This document shows positions 36,679-46,428 of a DNA stretch of 64,000 nucleotides, piece by piece; the stretch's first letter is position 1, and each line of letters begins with the position of its first letter. The DNA comes from an uncultured Tropicimonas sp. (GTDB taxonomy: Bacteria > Pseudomonadota > Alphaproteobacteria > Rhodobacterales > Rhodobacteraceae). A model generated the notes under the pieces. That model ran no database searches. It was not told where the DNA came from and was given only the letters and a program-made list of their open reading frames with translations. Both the position numbers and the translations under genes were made by a program. The stretch is from the NCBI GenBank assembly GCA_947495685.1, contig CANLZY010000016.1:79061-143060 (forward strand), in the 5' to 3' direction.

Positions 36679-38631
36679 ATGGCTTTCTCCTTTCGCGGAC
36701 ACTTCGCTGTCGCCACACTCGCGGCAGTCTGGGCGGGCAGCCTTTTTGCGCAAGACAGCGCCCTGCCCCCGGCCTATGTCGGCACAGACACCTGTATCGA
36801 CTGCCACCAGGGCGAATACGACGACTGGACCGGGTCTCATCATGACCTCGCCTGGACAGAGCCATCCCCCGAAACCATCCTCGGGGATTTTGATGACGCC
36901 ACCTTCGATCATCGCGGCGTGACCAGCCGGTTTACCCGCGAAGGCGATCAGTACTTTATCGAAAGCGACGGCCCGGACGGTGCAATGACCCGCTGGCCGG
37001 TGGCCGGTGTGATCGGCATTGAGCCGTTGCAGCAGTACTTCGTCGAGACCGAACCCGGCCGCCAGCAGAGTTTTGATATCCCGTGGGATACGGTAAAGAA
37101 CGAATGGTTCCACATGTATCCCGACCAGCATCTGCCGGCGAGCGATGCCTTCCACTGGACCGGTCCCTACAAGACCTGGAACAACCGCTGCGCCGAATGC
37201 CATGCCACGGACTACCAACGCAACTATGACCCGACGACGCGAAGCTATTCCAGCACCATGTCCGAGATCGGCGTCGGCTGCGAGGCCTGCCATGGCCCCG
37301 GCGAAGCGCACTTGGCCTGGGCCGAGGACGAGACGCGCCCCGAGACCTGGCCCTGGACAGATCTGACCGACACCGGCTTTACCATCGACTACCGCCCCGG
37401 CGACACCGAAACGGAAATCCAGCAATGCGCCGCATGTCATTCCCGGCGCGGACCGCTGCTGGAAGGCTCGCCGCTTCCCGGCACCCCGTTTCACGACGCC
37501 TATCGCCTGTCGACGCTGCGGGACCCGCTGTACCACCCGGATGGGCAGATCCTCGACGAGGTCTATGTCTACGGGTCGTTTCTGCAATCAAAGATGTATG
37601 ACAAGGGCGTCACCTGCTCCAACTGTCACGACGTGCACACCGCCGGGCATATCGCCGAGGGCAACGGGATCTGCACCACCTGCCATTCGCCCGCCGAAAA
37701 CCCCGAGTTCCCGACCTTGCGGCTGGCGGAGTACGACACGCCCGACCATCACTTCCACGAGGACGGGACGGACGGCGCGCAATGTGTCTCGTGCCACATG
37801 ATCGAACGAGTCTACATGGGGGTCGATGGACGGCACGACCATTCCTTCCGGGTGCCGCGCCCGGATCTGACGATCGCCACCGGCGCGCCCAACGCCTGTA
37901 CCGACTGCCACGCCAGCGAGGGTCCCTACTGGGCCGATGACGCCCTGAAGGAGCGGTTCCCGGACTCGGCCTATCGCGGCGATCACTTCGCGCTGGCATT
38001 CCATGCCGCCCGGACCGGGGCGGACAACCAGGCCGCAAACCTGGTGGAGATCTCCCTGAGCGATACCCTGCCCGGAATCGTCCGTGCGACGGCGCTGGAG
38101 ATGCTGACGCCCATGGCAGACCCCGACATCGCCGCCGCGACAGCCCCGATGCTCACCGACCCTGATCCTCAGGTCCGGGCGCTTGCGGTCGGGTTGCAAC
38201 GGGCCGCCCCGCCAACAGAGTTCATCGAACGGGTGTTGCCGTTGCTGGAGGACGTGTCCCGCTCTGTCCGGATCGCAGCTGCGCGCGAGATGCTCGGCGC
38301 TCCGATTGCGCGTATGCCAGAGCGTTACAACGTGATGTTGCAGCGGGCGATGGGGGAATGGCAGCAGACCCTCGCCAGCCAGACCGACTTCCCCGAGACG
38401 CAACTGGTGATGGGCGGCATTGCCCTGACCACGCGCAATCTGGACGGGGCGATGTCCGCCTTCCGCGAAGCGGTCCGCATCGATCCGCAATTGATCAATG
38501 CCTGGTCGATGATCGTTCGCCTCGAAGCGGCCACGGGCGATGAAACAGCGGCACGTGCGTCGCTGGCCGAAGCGCTGGCAGCCAACCCGGACAACCCGGA
38601 CCTCACCGCGCTCGAGCAGCAATTGCCCTGA
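36679..38631 (+). CDS. Octaheme c-type cytochrome with HEAT/TPR-like C-terminus
   Basis: Periplasmic 650-residue protein with a Sec signal cleaved near residue 24 (LFA-QDS). Eight CxxCH heme sites are present: CIDCH 39, CAECH 171, CEACH 201, CAACH 250, CSNCH 313, CTTCH 332, CVSCH 369 and CTDCH 407. The order resembles cytochrome c554/octaheme families. Residues about 430-560 are helical HEAT-like and about 570-645 TPR-like (NLDGAMSAFREAVRIDPQLINAW). The start at 36679 matches the signal peptide; the open frame begins earlier. No catalytic lysine-type (CxxCK) heme is present. Electron partner and substrate are unknown. Confidence 0.92.
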   Translation: MAFSFRGHFAVATLAAVWAGSLFAQDSALPPAYVGTDTCIDCHQGEYDDWTGSHHDLAWTEPSPETILGDFDDATFDHRGVTSRFTREGDQYFIESDGPDGAMTRWPVAGVIGIEPLQQYFVETEPGRQQSFDIPWDTVKNEWFHMYPDQHLPASDAFHWTGPYKTWNNRCAECHATDYQRNYDPTTRSYSSTMSEIGVGCEACHGPGEAHLAWAEDETRPETWPWTDLTDTGFTIDYRPGDTETEIQQCAACHSRRGPLLEGSPLPGTPFHDAYRLSTLRDPLYHPDGQILDEVYVYGSFLQSKMYDKGVTCSNCHDVHTAGHIAEGNGICTTCHSPAENPEFPTLRLAEYDTPDHHFHEDGTDGAQCVSCHMIERVYMGVDGRHDHSFRVPRPDLTIATGAPNACTDCHASEGPYWADDALKERFPDSAYRGDHFALAFHAARTGADNQAANLVEISLSDTLPGIVRATALEMLTPMADPDIAAATAPMLTDPDPQVRALAVGLQRAAPPTEFIERVLPLLEDVSRSVRIAAAREMLGAPIARMPERYNVMLQRAMGEWQQTLASQTDFPETQLVMGGIALTTRNLDGAMSAFREAVRIDPQLINAWSMIVRLEAATGDETAARASLAEALAANPDNPDLTALEQQLP

Positions 38632-38664
38632 CCTGGCAGCCTGCGACCTGCCTCTTGAAACAAG

Positions 38665-38698
38665 AAACGCCCTGCCGATTGAATTCGGCAGGGCGTTT
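38665..38698. terminator. Bidirectional terminator between the cytochrome and rne
   Basis: Fourteen-base perfect stem AAACGCCCTGCCGA / TCGGCAGGGCGTTT with a 6-base loop. T-rich sequence follows on both strands (TTTTATTC plus; TTTCTTGTTTC minus). It is placed 33 bp from either stop codon. Confidence 0.9.
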
Positions 38699-38732
38699 TA
38701 TTCGTGTAAGTGTCGAACCGTCCGGTGCGGCC

Positions 38733-41700
38733 TTAGCCGACGGACCACCAACCGCGCCGCTTGGGCTTGTCGGACGCTTCCGGTGTCGCCTCGACCTCGG
38801 CGGCCGGGATGACCTCCGCGGGTTCAGCTTCGGCAACAGCCTCTGGCGCCGGTACCTCGTCTGCTTCAGCCGCTACGACCTCCACATCCGCGATTTCGAC
38901 CACCTCGGGTGCCGATGCACCCTCGGGAGCCTGTTCCTCGGCAACAACAACGGGCGCCGGCGTGTCGGCCATCGCGACCTCAACCGTTTCCGGTTCACTC
39001 ACCGGGATGCTTTCCGGTGCTGCCTCTTCGGGCGACCCTGTTTCGACAACCACCGGAGTTTCGTCGACCACGGCAGCCGCTTCGACCTCGACGGCCTCCG
39101 CCACGGGTTCGACCGCTTCTGCGACCGGCTCTGACGCCGGAGCCTGCTCCGCCGTTTCCGGCGTCACTTCCGGGGTCGGATCAGCGGCAACAGCATTGGC
39201 CTCGCCCTCACCCTCTGCCGGTTTGCGCGAGCGCGTCCGGCGACGGCGACGGGGCCGGGTCGACTTTCCACCGTCTTCTTCGGAGCCGGTCGCGTCAGCC
39301 GCTGCCTCGTCTGTCGCGGCTTCGGATGTTCCCTCGGCAGCATCGTCGGACTGTTCGTTCGATGCCTCCGACGCGTCTCCGTTCTGGGCTTCCCCTTCAC
39401 CGGACCCGCTCCGACGACGACGACGACGGCGGCGTTTCTTCTTGCCGCCGTTCGCGTCCTCCGAGGCATCCTCCGGGGCTTCCGGCGTTTCCGCCACAGC
39501 CTCGATCACGGCCTCTTCCGCTTCGACCACGTCTTCTTCCTCGAAGTCCGGCATGTCCGACGTGTCGATCGAAATCACCGGCGCCGAGACTTCAGGCACC
39601 CAGCGTGTCGCGGTCTTGAACTTCTCTACCGAGAAATCCGGCGGGATCAGCGAAGGATCGGCCTCGACCCGCACGGCCATGCCGTACTGGGACTCGATAT
39701 GGGCGATATGTTCACGCTTCTGGTTCATCAGGAAGTTGCAGATGCCCACAGGTGCCTTCACCAGCACCTCGCGCGAGCGATTGCGTCCGCCTTCTTCCTC
39801 TAGCTGGCGCAGGATCTGAAGCCCGATGCTGTCGTCGGACCGCAGAAGGCCGGTGCCATGACACGCGGGGCACGGCTGCGTTGTCGCTTCCAGCATACCG
39901 GGACGCAGACGCTGACGGCTCATCTCCATCAGGCCAAAGCCGGAAATCCGCCCGACCTGGATGCGCGCGCGGTCGGTCTTGAGCTTGTCCTTGAACCGCT
40001 TCTCGACCGACGCGTTGTTGCGGCGTTCTTCCATGTCGATGAAATCGATCACAATCAGCCCCGCAAGGTCCCGCAGACGCAGCTGGCGGGCAACCTCCTC
40101 GGCGGCCTCCAGGTTGGTCTTGAGCGCGGTTTCCTCGATCGAGCCTTCCTTGGTGGCCCGGCCGGAGTTGACGTCGATCGCCACCAGCGCCTCGGTGATG
40201 CCGATCACGATGTAACCACCGGACCGCAGCTGGACGGTCGGGTTGAACATGCCCGACAGGTAGCTTTCCACCTGGTAACGGGCGAACAGCGGCATCTGCT
40301 CCTGGTAATGCTTCACGTTCTTGGCGTGGGACGGCATGATCATCTTCATGAAGTCCTTGGCCACGCGATATCCGGCGTCGCCCTCGACAAAGACCTCGTC
40401 GATATCGCGGTTGTAGAGGTCGCGGATCGAGCGCTTGATCAGGTTGCCTTCCTCATAGATCGGCGCAGGCGCGATCGACTTGAGGGTCAACTCGCGGATC
40501 TGTTCCCACATCCGCTTGAGGTATTCATAGTCGCGCTTGATCTCGGACTTGGTGCGCTTTGCGCCCGCAGTCCGAATGATCAGGCCGGCGCCCTCGGGCA
40601 CGTCGATCTCGCCGGCGATTTCCTTGAGCTTCTTGCGGTCGACGGCATTGGTGATCTTTCGGCTGATGCCGCCGCCACGGGCGGTGTTGGGCATCAGGAC
40701 GCAATACCGACCGGCCAGCGACAGGTAGGTCGTCAGCGCAGCGCCCTTGTTGCCGCGCTCTTCCTTGACCACCTGGACCAGCATGATCTGGCGGACCTTG
40801 ATGACTTCCTGGATCTTGTAACGGCGCATGCGGGGCTTGCGAGGCCGGCGAATTTCCTCGGCCACGTCTTCTTCGGCCACGGACTCGATGTGACGGCCGG
40901 GATGGTCGTCGTCATCGACGGCGTCGTCCTCTTCGGTCGTGTCGTCTTCGTCGGTCGTGTCGTCTTCGTCAGCCGCGGTGTCTTCTTCGGCGACAACTTC
41001 GGCTTCGACGGGCTCGGCAACCACTGGCGCTTCCGCGCTGACCTCTGTCTCGGCCACCGCTTCGATCACGTCCCCTGTCGCACCGGCGTCAGAGGTATCG
41101 GCCTCGTCCGACACGATGTCGGAATGAACGACATCCTCGGAATCATCTTCACGGCGCGCCGCCATGGTCTTGTTGGGCCCGTTGTCTTCGCCATCACCCT
41201 GCTCCTGGGTGTTCGCCTCAGCGCTCTCGGTCGCATGCCCTTCCGGGGCTACGTCTGTTTCCGGGGCGACATTTTCCGGAACGGCCTCGGCAACGACGTT
41301 GTCCGCTTCGGGCTGAGAAGCGGGTTCCGCGGCGGTTTCTTCCACAGCGTCCGGCGTCGGCTCTTGCGTTGTCGCGACAGGCGCCACAAAGGCATCCTCG
41401 ACCACATCCGCAGTGGCATCGGTGGCCACGGCTTCGCCGTCCTCGATCACCGGTACCGGGTCGATCGGGTCATCTCCAAGGTCGACGACATCCATGCCCT
41501 CGATCCCGTCCCGACGTGCATCGGCGCCGTCCTCGGCAGTGCCGTCCTGCGGCTTGCCACGGGAGCGCGACCGCGACCGGCGTGACCGGTTGCGGGAGGA
41601 TTTCTTTGCCTCTTCGGATTCTTCTTCGTCTTCGGCCCGTGCAAAGGCGCGTTCCTCGGCCAGCAGGGCCTCGCGATCGGCAACGGGAATCTGGTAGTAA

Positions 41701-41930
41701 TCCGGATGAATTTCCGAAAACGCCAGGAAACCATGACGATTTCCGCCGTAGTCCACGAAGGCCGCCTGCAGAGACGGCTCCACGCGGGTCACCTTTGCTA
41801 GATAGATATTGCCGGCGAGTTGGCGTTTGTTGATGGTCTCGAAATCAAATTCGTCAACCTTGTTTCCGTCCACCACAACAACGCGGGTCTCTTCCGCGTG
41901 CGTGGCATCGATGAGCATCTTTTTTGCCAT
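38733..41930 (-). CDS. rne: Ribonuclease E
   Basis: Endoribonuclease and degradosome scaffold, 1,065 aa. The S1 region (residues 1 to about 100, resuming near 375) is interrupted by about 270 acidic residues (ADEDDTTDEDDTTEEDD), a layout known from alphaproteobacterial RNase E. The catalytic DNase-I-like domain has VAIDVNSGRATKEGSIEETA and VIDFIDME with the two metal-binding aspartates, and the zinc-link is CPACHGTG. The C-terminal about 280 residues are low-complexity, with arginine-rich patches (KKKRRRRRRRRSGSG) for RNA or partner binding and a basic end (KPKRRGWWSVG). It starts after 570 bp without genes. Confidence 0.95.
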   Translation of the reverse strand: MAKKMLIDATHAEETRVVVVDGNKVDEFDFETINKRQLAGNIYLAKVTRVEPSLQAAFVDYGGNRHGFLAFSEIHPDYYQIPVADREALLAEERAFARAEDEEESEEAKKSSRNRSRRSRSRSRGKPQDGTAEDGADARRDGIEGMDVVDLGDDPIDPVPVIEDGEAVATDATADVVEDAFVAPVATTQEPTPDAVEETAAEPASQPEADNVVAEAVPENVAPETDVAPEGHATESAEANTQEQGDGEDNGPNKTMAARREDDSEDVVHSDIVSDEADTSDAGATGDVIEAVAETEVSAEAPVVAEPVEAEVVAEEDTAADEDDTTDEDDTTEEDDAVDDDDHPGRHIESVAEEDVAEEIRRPRKPRMRRYKIQEVIKVRQIMLVQVVKEERGNKGAALTTYLSLAGRYCVLMPNTARGGGISRKITNAVDRKKLKEIAGEIDVPEGAGLIIRTAGAKRTKSEIKRDYEYLKRMWEQIRELTLKSIAPAPIYEEGNLIKRSIRDLYNRDIDEVFVEGDAGYRVAKDFMKMIMPSHAKNVKHYQEQMPLFARYQVESYLSGMFNPTVQLRSGGYIVIGITEALVAIDVNSGRATKEGSIEETALKTNLEAAEEVARQLRLRDLAGLIVIDFIDMEERRNNASVEKRFKDKLKTDRARIQVGRISGFGLMEMSRQRLRPGMLEATTQPCPACHGTGLLRSDDSIGLQILRQLEEEGGRNRSREVLVKAPVGICNFLMNQKREHIAHIESQYGMAVRVEADPSLIPPDFSVEKFKTATRWVPEVSAPVISIDTSDMPDFEEEDVVEAEEAVIEAVAETPEAPEDASEDANGGKKKRRRRRRRRSGSGEGEAQNGDASEASNEQSDDAAEGTSEAATDEAAADATGSEEDGGKSTRPRRRRRTRSRKPAEGEGEANAVAADPTPEVTPETAEQAPASEPVAEAVEPVAEAVEVEAAAVVDETPVVVETGSPEEAAPESIPVSEPETVEVAMADTPAPVVVAEEQAPEGASAPEVVEIADVEVVAAEADEVPAPEAVAEAEPAEVIPAAEVEATPEASDKPKRRGWWSVG

Positions 41931-42502
41931 TTAAATCTTTCGCACCCGGGTGGGGCCTGCGTCCGGTCAGATGCAGGAGTAACGCCAGGGTGAATTGTTG
42001 GGACGAATGCGGGAGTCACACGAATGGCGGCAGCGGCGTCGCGCGCCCTGCCGGCCTGATCGTATTCTCTCACGCGTTGCATCGCGGTTCTTGTCTCCGA
42101 TGCGACCACGGTCGAGCGCGGCGCACCAATCTAGCGGTTTTGCCCGGGTCCAGCCGCGGGCGGTTTGGTCTGTCTTGACCGGTCACGCTGTCTCGCCAGA
42201 GCGGCATTTGGCCTGCTGTTGAGCGATCCAGAGAAATATCCGTCGGGGCGCGGCATTTTATCTACCGATGGCTCCGTGGCCTGACTGTATCGGCAGGTGT
42301 GGGCAAAATACAATCGTAAAGTGCGGCGCAATCACCCGGTGCCTGCGCTGCATGACCTTTTGCAGCGCGTTGCGCTCGATCGATGCATGATGTGATCAGA
42401 AACCTGCTTTGCCGTGGAACGCCACTCCCCTGCCCTGGGGTCCGGCGGCGTTTCCGTAACGGTTCAACGAGGGGCGGGCCCGCCCCCTGCTGACGACCGG
42501 GT
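41931..42502. other. Long leader/intergenic region of rne
   Basis: About 570 bp between the dctD-like stop and the rne start, both on the minus strand. No gene is supportable. A perfect palindrome GGGGCGGGCCCGCCCC lies at 42471-42486, just after the dctD-like gene, but has no U-run. The rest probably holds the rne promoter and a long untranslated leader, which in other bacteria is used for autoregulation of RNase E. Confidence 0.45.
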
Positions 42503-43834
42503 TCAGAGATAGTCTGAGCGCTGCAATCCGTATTTCGCCATCTTCTCGTTCAGGGTCCGCCGGGGCAGGCACAGCTCATCCATCACCGACACGATGGAGC
42601 CCTTGTGGCGTCGCATGGTGTTGTCGATCAGCATCCGTTCGAACGCCTCGACATATTCCTTGAGCGGCTTTCCCTCGGTCGTCATCACCGGCTCGACCGT
42701 CTCGCTTTCGGCCATCAGCAGCGACGCGATGGTTCCCGAACCGCGACGGTTCTGAAGCACCGCCCGTTCGGCGACATTGATCAGCTGGCGGACGTTGCCG
42801 GGCCAGGGGGCCTGCAACAGTTGCGCGGCCTCCTGGGCGCCGACAGCGGGAGCGTCACAGCCGTATTCCTCGCTGAACTGCTCGGTAAAGCGAGTGAACA
42901 ATTGCAGGATGTCTTCGCCCCGCTGGCGCAGCGGCGGCAGGGTTATGCGCATCGCGGCCAGGCGATAGAACAGGTCGGGCCGCAACATGTCCTCGCTGGT
43001 CTTGCCCTGCTCCTGCAGGTTCGAGACCGCCACGATCCGGGTTTCTGCCGGGGCGCCCTGATCGTTGATGAAGGTCAGCAACCGCGCCTGCACCGACGGG
43101 CTGAGCGCCTCGATATCCTCCAGGCACAACGTGCCGCCGCGGGCTTGCTCCACCAAAGGCAGAACGCCGGCATCGGGGTCGCCGTCGAACAGGCGTGTGC
43201 CCATTTCCTCGTCGGGATAGGCACCGCACTGGACCAGCACGAAGGGCTTCGAGGCCCGCGATCCAACAGCATGCAGCGCGTGGGCCGCAAGTGTCTTGCC
43301 GGTGCCCGTCTCGCCGTCGATCAGAACATGGCCGTCGGCCTGCCCCAGATCGAGGATGTCCTCGCGCAGCCGTTCCATCGCCGGGCTGGCGCCGATCAGC
43401 TTGTCCATGATCTGGGTACCGCCCGACAGGTCGCGCCGCAGCGCCCGCGCATCCAGCGCCAACCGGCGCTTCTGGGTGGCCCGTTTGGCCAGCGCGGTCA
43501 TTTGATCGGGGTTGAACGGCTTTTCAAGGAAATCGAACGCCCCGACCCGCATCGCCTCCACGGCCATCGGCACGTCGCCGTGGCCGGTGATGATGATGAC
43601 CGGCAGCGCCGAATCCTGGCTCATCAGCCGTTTCAGGAAGGCCATGCCATCCATGCCCGGCATCCTGACATCCGACACGACGACGCCGGGATAGTCCGGC
43701 CCGATGCGTTTGAGCGCCTCTTCGGCGGTGGAGAATGTCTCGGTGTCGAACCCACTCAGCGCGAGCCACTGGCTGATCGACTGCCGCATGTCCTGCTCGT
43801 CGTCGACAATGGCGATCTTCATTGCTTTTGCCAT
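42503..43834 (-). CDS. DctD-like response regulator (AAA+ type, GAFTGA missing)
   Basis: A 443-residue response regulator. The receiver domain (residues 5-120) has phosphoacceptor aspartate in VVVSDVRMPGMDG, then an AAA+ domain with Walker A GETGTGKT, and a Fis-type helix-turn-helix at the end (CLPRRTLNEKMAKYGL). In the stretch where sigma-54 activators carry GAFTGA it reads MGTRLFDGDPDAGVLPLVEQ, so the motif is deleted. Walker B reads GGTLCLEDIE rather than the usual LDEI. It may therefore act without sigma-54. The start at 43834 has GAGAGGTGG upstream. It lies 34 bp after the sensor gene. Confidence 0.88.
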   Translation of the reverse strand: MAKAMKIAIVDDEQDMRQSISQWLALSGFDTETFSTAEEALKRIGPDYPGVVVSDVRMPGMDGMAFLKRLMSQDSALPVIIITGHGDVPMAVEAMRVGAFDFLEKPFNPDQMTALAKRATQKRRLALDARALRRDLSGGTQIMDKLIGASPAMERLREDILDLGQADGHVLIDGETGTGKTLAAHALHAVGSRASKPFVLVQCGAYPDEEMGTRLFDGDPDAGVLPLVEQARGGTLCLEDIEALSPSVQARLLTFINDQGAPAETRIVAVSNLQEQGKTSEDMLRPDLFYRLAAMRITLPPLRQRGEDILQLFTRFTEQFSEEYGCDAPAVGAQEAAQLLQAPWPGNVRQLINVAERAVLQNRRGSGTIASLLMAESETVEPVMTTEGKPLKEYVEAFERMLIDNTMRRHKGSIVSVMDELCLPRRTLNEKMAKYGLQRSDYL

Positions 43835-43868
43835 GGTTCCACCTCTCTGGTACCTGATCTGCGCACGC

Positions 43869-45626
43869 TCATTCGGCAGCCTGGACGCTGTCGGCGAGGA
43901 TCGGCAGCCTGACCTCGAAAACCGCGCCGCCCTCCGGGGCATTCCTGGCCGTCAGGCGTCCCCCAAAGTCGTTGACGATCCCCGATGAAATGGCAAGGCC
44001 CAACCCGACTCCGTCACCGGCCTGCTTGGTTGTGTAGAAGGGCTCGAACAACGAGTCGAGGTCCGCAATACCATGCCCATTGTCGCGCACACTCAATGTC
44101 GCGGAATCACCGGCCGACAGGATCAATTGTATCTGGGGATCAGCGGCGTGCTTGGTGGCGTCGATGGCGTTTCGGAACAGGTTGATGAACACTTGTTCCA
44201 GGCGCAGCCGGTCAGCAACGACCATCACCGGGATCGCCGGCATGGTGCGTGAAATCGCCACCCGGCGGCTTTTCAGCTGTGGTTCCATCATCGCAAGCGC
44301 CGAGGACACGGCTTCGCGGACATCCAGCGGTTCGAACGCCTCGCCGCCCTTGCGGGCATAGGATTTCAACTGCCGGGTGATGGCCCCCATCCGGTCGATT
44401 AGGTCGTCGATCCGCTGGAACGAACTCAGCGCCTCGTCGGGCCGTTTGCGCTGCAACAACAGGCGCGCGCCGGCCAGATAGGTCTTCATCGCCGCAAGCG
44501 GCTGGTTCAACTCGTGACTGACCGCCGCGGACATCTCCCCCAAGGCCGCGAGTTTCGAGGATTGCGCCAGCGTCTGCTCTGCCACCAGCAGGTTTTTCTC
44601 GGCCTCAACGCGGCTGGCGATCTCGCGTTGAAGACGCTGGTTGAGGATCCGCAGTTCCGCCGATTCCCGCTGGAACAGGCGCGACCGGGACTGCGCCTTG
44701 CGGCTCATGAAATAGAACGCCAGCGCCAGAAGCAGGGCAAAGCCCATGATCTCCAGCGCCAACACCCCGTTCACCCGCTCGCGCACCGAACTGTAGGTGG
44801 TGAAACTGACGATCCGCCAGCCTTGGAAGGGAATGCGCCCGTCCGAGCGCATGACCGCCTCGCCAAGGATATAGGCATCCGGCATGGTCAGCGACCAGTC
44901 GGTTGTCGCCTGCAAGGCCCGGGCGATGGCCGAGGGCGCGGACTTGGCGGCCAGCGCGTTCTCGATCGTATGGCCGCGCCAACGCGGCTCGGTGGACAGG
45001 ATGATCGTGCCTTCGCTGTCTGTCACCAGAACCGCGTCGGCAATCCCGGCCCAACTGCTCTCGAACTTGCGCAGGTCCACCTCGACCACGATCACGCCGA
45101 TGGCTTCCCGATCGGAGGTGATCCGGCGTGAATAGGTGAATTCCTTGGCCCCGGTCTCCAGTTCGACCACGGAAAAGACCGTGTCGTTGGCCCGCAGGGC
45201 ATCGATGAAATACGGCGTGGCGCGATACTGGCTGCCGATCAGGCTGCGGTCGGTCGCGGCAACGACCCGCCCGGACGCGTCGAGCATGATCAGCGACGCG
45301 GCACCGATCTCGTCCCGGAACGAGATCAACCGCTGCGAGCTTTGGGAAAAATCACCTGAATTCAGCGCACCGATCAACGACGGATCCTGCGCCAACAGCA
45401 GTGGCACCACGGAATTTCGTTGCAACTCGCTGATCACGTTACCGGAATACAGCGCCAGCCGAAGCTCGGCCCGGTTGCGCGTGGTCTCCGTAAAGCGGTC
45501 CGTCAGCCAGAAGTTGGTGATGTAGAGCGTGACGCCGGCCACCAGCAGGATAAGAACCACGACGAGGCGCAACCGCCACGGCGGGCTGTCTTCTATCAGG
45601 TCTGGTTGGAGCTCGGGCGCGGACAT
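43869..45626 (-). CDS. DctB-like sensor histidine kinase
   Basis: Membrane sensor, 585 aa. A TM near residues 20-42 is followed by a periplasmic double-Cache-type domain (about 45-285) and a second TM near 290-310. A coiled-coil linker precedes the HisKA domain with phosphorylation site SHELNQPLAAMKTYL. The HATPase has NLFRNAIDATK, DNGHGI and GVGLGLAIS. The start is taken at the ATG at 45626; a TTG two codons earlier is possible. It pairs with the regulator downstream. No TRAP dicarboxylate transporter is adjacent, so the C4-dicarboxylate role implied by the name is unproven. Confidence 0.88.
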   Translation of the reverse strand: MSAPELQPDLIEDSPPWRLRLVVVLILLVAGVTLYITNFWLTDRFTETTRNRAELRLALYSGNVISELQRNSVVPLLLAQDPSLIGALNSGDFSQSSQRLISFRDEIGAASLIMLDASGRVVAATDRSLIGSQYRATPYFIDALRANDTVFSVVELETGAKEFTYSRRITSDREAIGVIVVEVDLRKFESSWAGIADAVLVTDSEGTIILSTEPRWRGHTIENALAAKSAPSAIARALQATTDWSLTMPDAYILGEAVMRSDGRIPFQGWRIVSFTTYSSVRERVNGVLALEIMGFALLLALAFYFMSRKAQSRSRLFQRESAELRILNQRLQREIASRVEAEKNLLVAEQTLAQSSKLAALGEMSAAVSHELNQPLAAMKTYLAGARLLLQRKRPDEALSSFQRIDDLIDRMGAITRQLKSYARKGGEAFEPLDVREAVSSALAMMEPQLKSRRVAISRTMPAIPVMVVADRLRLEQVFINLFRNAIDATKHAADPQIQLILSAGDSATLSVRDNGHGIADLDSLFEPFYTTKQAGDGVGLGLAISSGIVNDFGGRLTARNAPEGGAVFEVRLPILADSVQAAE

Positions 45627-45748
45627 GTTCAAATCCTAAGTGATCCGGGCTCGAAACCCAATAGGCCTGACGTCCGGGCCATAGGGTTGCCCCTTGGCAT
45701 CCGCGTTGCCGAACAGCCCCGGCGTGGAGCCAACGACAGCCGCGAAGC

Positions 45749-46417
45749 TCAGGCGGATACCAGCATTTCGGCCAGCGAAGAGAACATCGCCCGCCCGTCA
45801 GTGCCACCATGCAGCGGATCGATGGCGCGCTCCGGGTGAGGCATCATTCCCAACACACGGTGGTTCGCCGACAACACACCGGCGATATCGCCCGCAGAGC
45901 CGTTGGGATTGTCGAGATAGCGGAACGCCACGCGCCCCTCCCCGTCCAGCCGTGCAATGGTCTGGTCATCGATCTGGTAGTTGCCGTCATGGTGCGCGAT
46001 CGGCACCGTGATCTCGGCACCCTTGCCATAGGCCGCGGTAAAGGGCGACTCGGCACTGTCGACCCGCAGGCCAATGGGCTTGCAGATGAAATGCAGGTTG
46101 GCATTGCGCATCAACGCCCCCGGCAACAGGCCGGTTTCCAGCAGGATCTGAAAGCCGTTGCAGACGCCCAGTACATGGCCGCCACGTTCGGCAAAGGCTT
46201 TCACCTCGCGACAGATCGGGGCGTTGGCGGCAATGGCGCCACAGCGCAGGTAGTCGCCAAAGGAAAACCCGCCCGGCAGGCCGATCACGTCCAGGTTGTC
46301 CGGCAGGCTGGTATCCTTGTGCCAGACCCGCGTGACCTCAAAGCCTGTCTGTTCGAAGGCGACGGCCAGGTCGCGGTCGCAGTTTGATCCGGGAAAGGTG
46401 ACGACGGCAGCGCGCAT
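45749..46417 (-). CDS. purQ: Phosphoribosylformylglycinamidine synthase, glutaminase subunit
   Basis: Supplies ammonia from glutamine to PurL in step 4 of purine synthesis; 222 aa. Catalytic cysteine is in [11 protein letters not shown] and the His/Glu pair is in MMPHPERA, a class I amidotransferase triad. PurS is encoded upstream in the same orientation, but an alcohol dehydrogenase and a DUF3592 gene intervene. It starts 11 bp after the dehydrogenase. Confidence 0.96.
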   Translation of the reverse strand: MRAAVVTFPGSNCDRDLAVAFEQTGFEVTRVWHKDTSLPDNLDVIGLPGGFSFGDYLRCGAIAANAPICREVKAFAERGGHVLGVCNGFQILLETGLLPGALMRNANLHFICKPIGLRVDSAESPFTAAYGKGAEITVPIAHHDGNYQIDDQTIARLDGEGRVAFRYLDNPNGSAGDIAGVLSANHRVLGMMPHPERAIDPLHGGTDGRAMFSSLAEMLVSA

Positions 46418-46428
46418 GGGGTGGCTCC

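Noticed and set aside
39858..41585. Plus-strand frame of about 575 codons opposite rne
   Set aside because: Antisense of a high-GC, low-complexity gene; no domain or ribosome site, and rne is unambiguous.
42471..42486. Terminator for the dctD-like gene
   Set aside because: The GGGGCGGGCCCGCCCC palindrome has no loop beyond GGCC and no following U-run on the minus strand.
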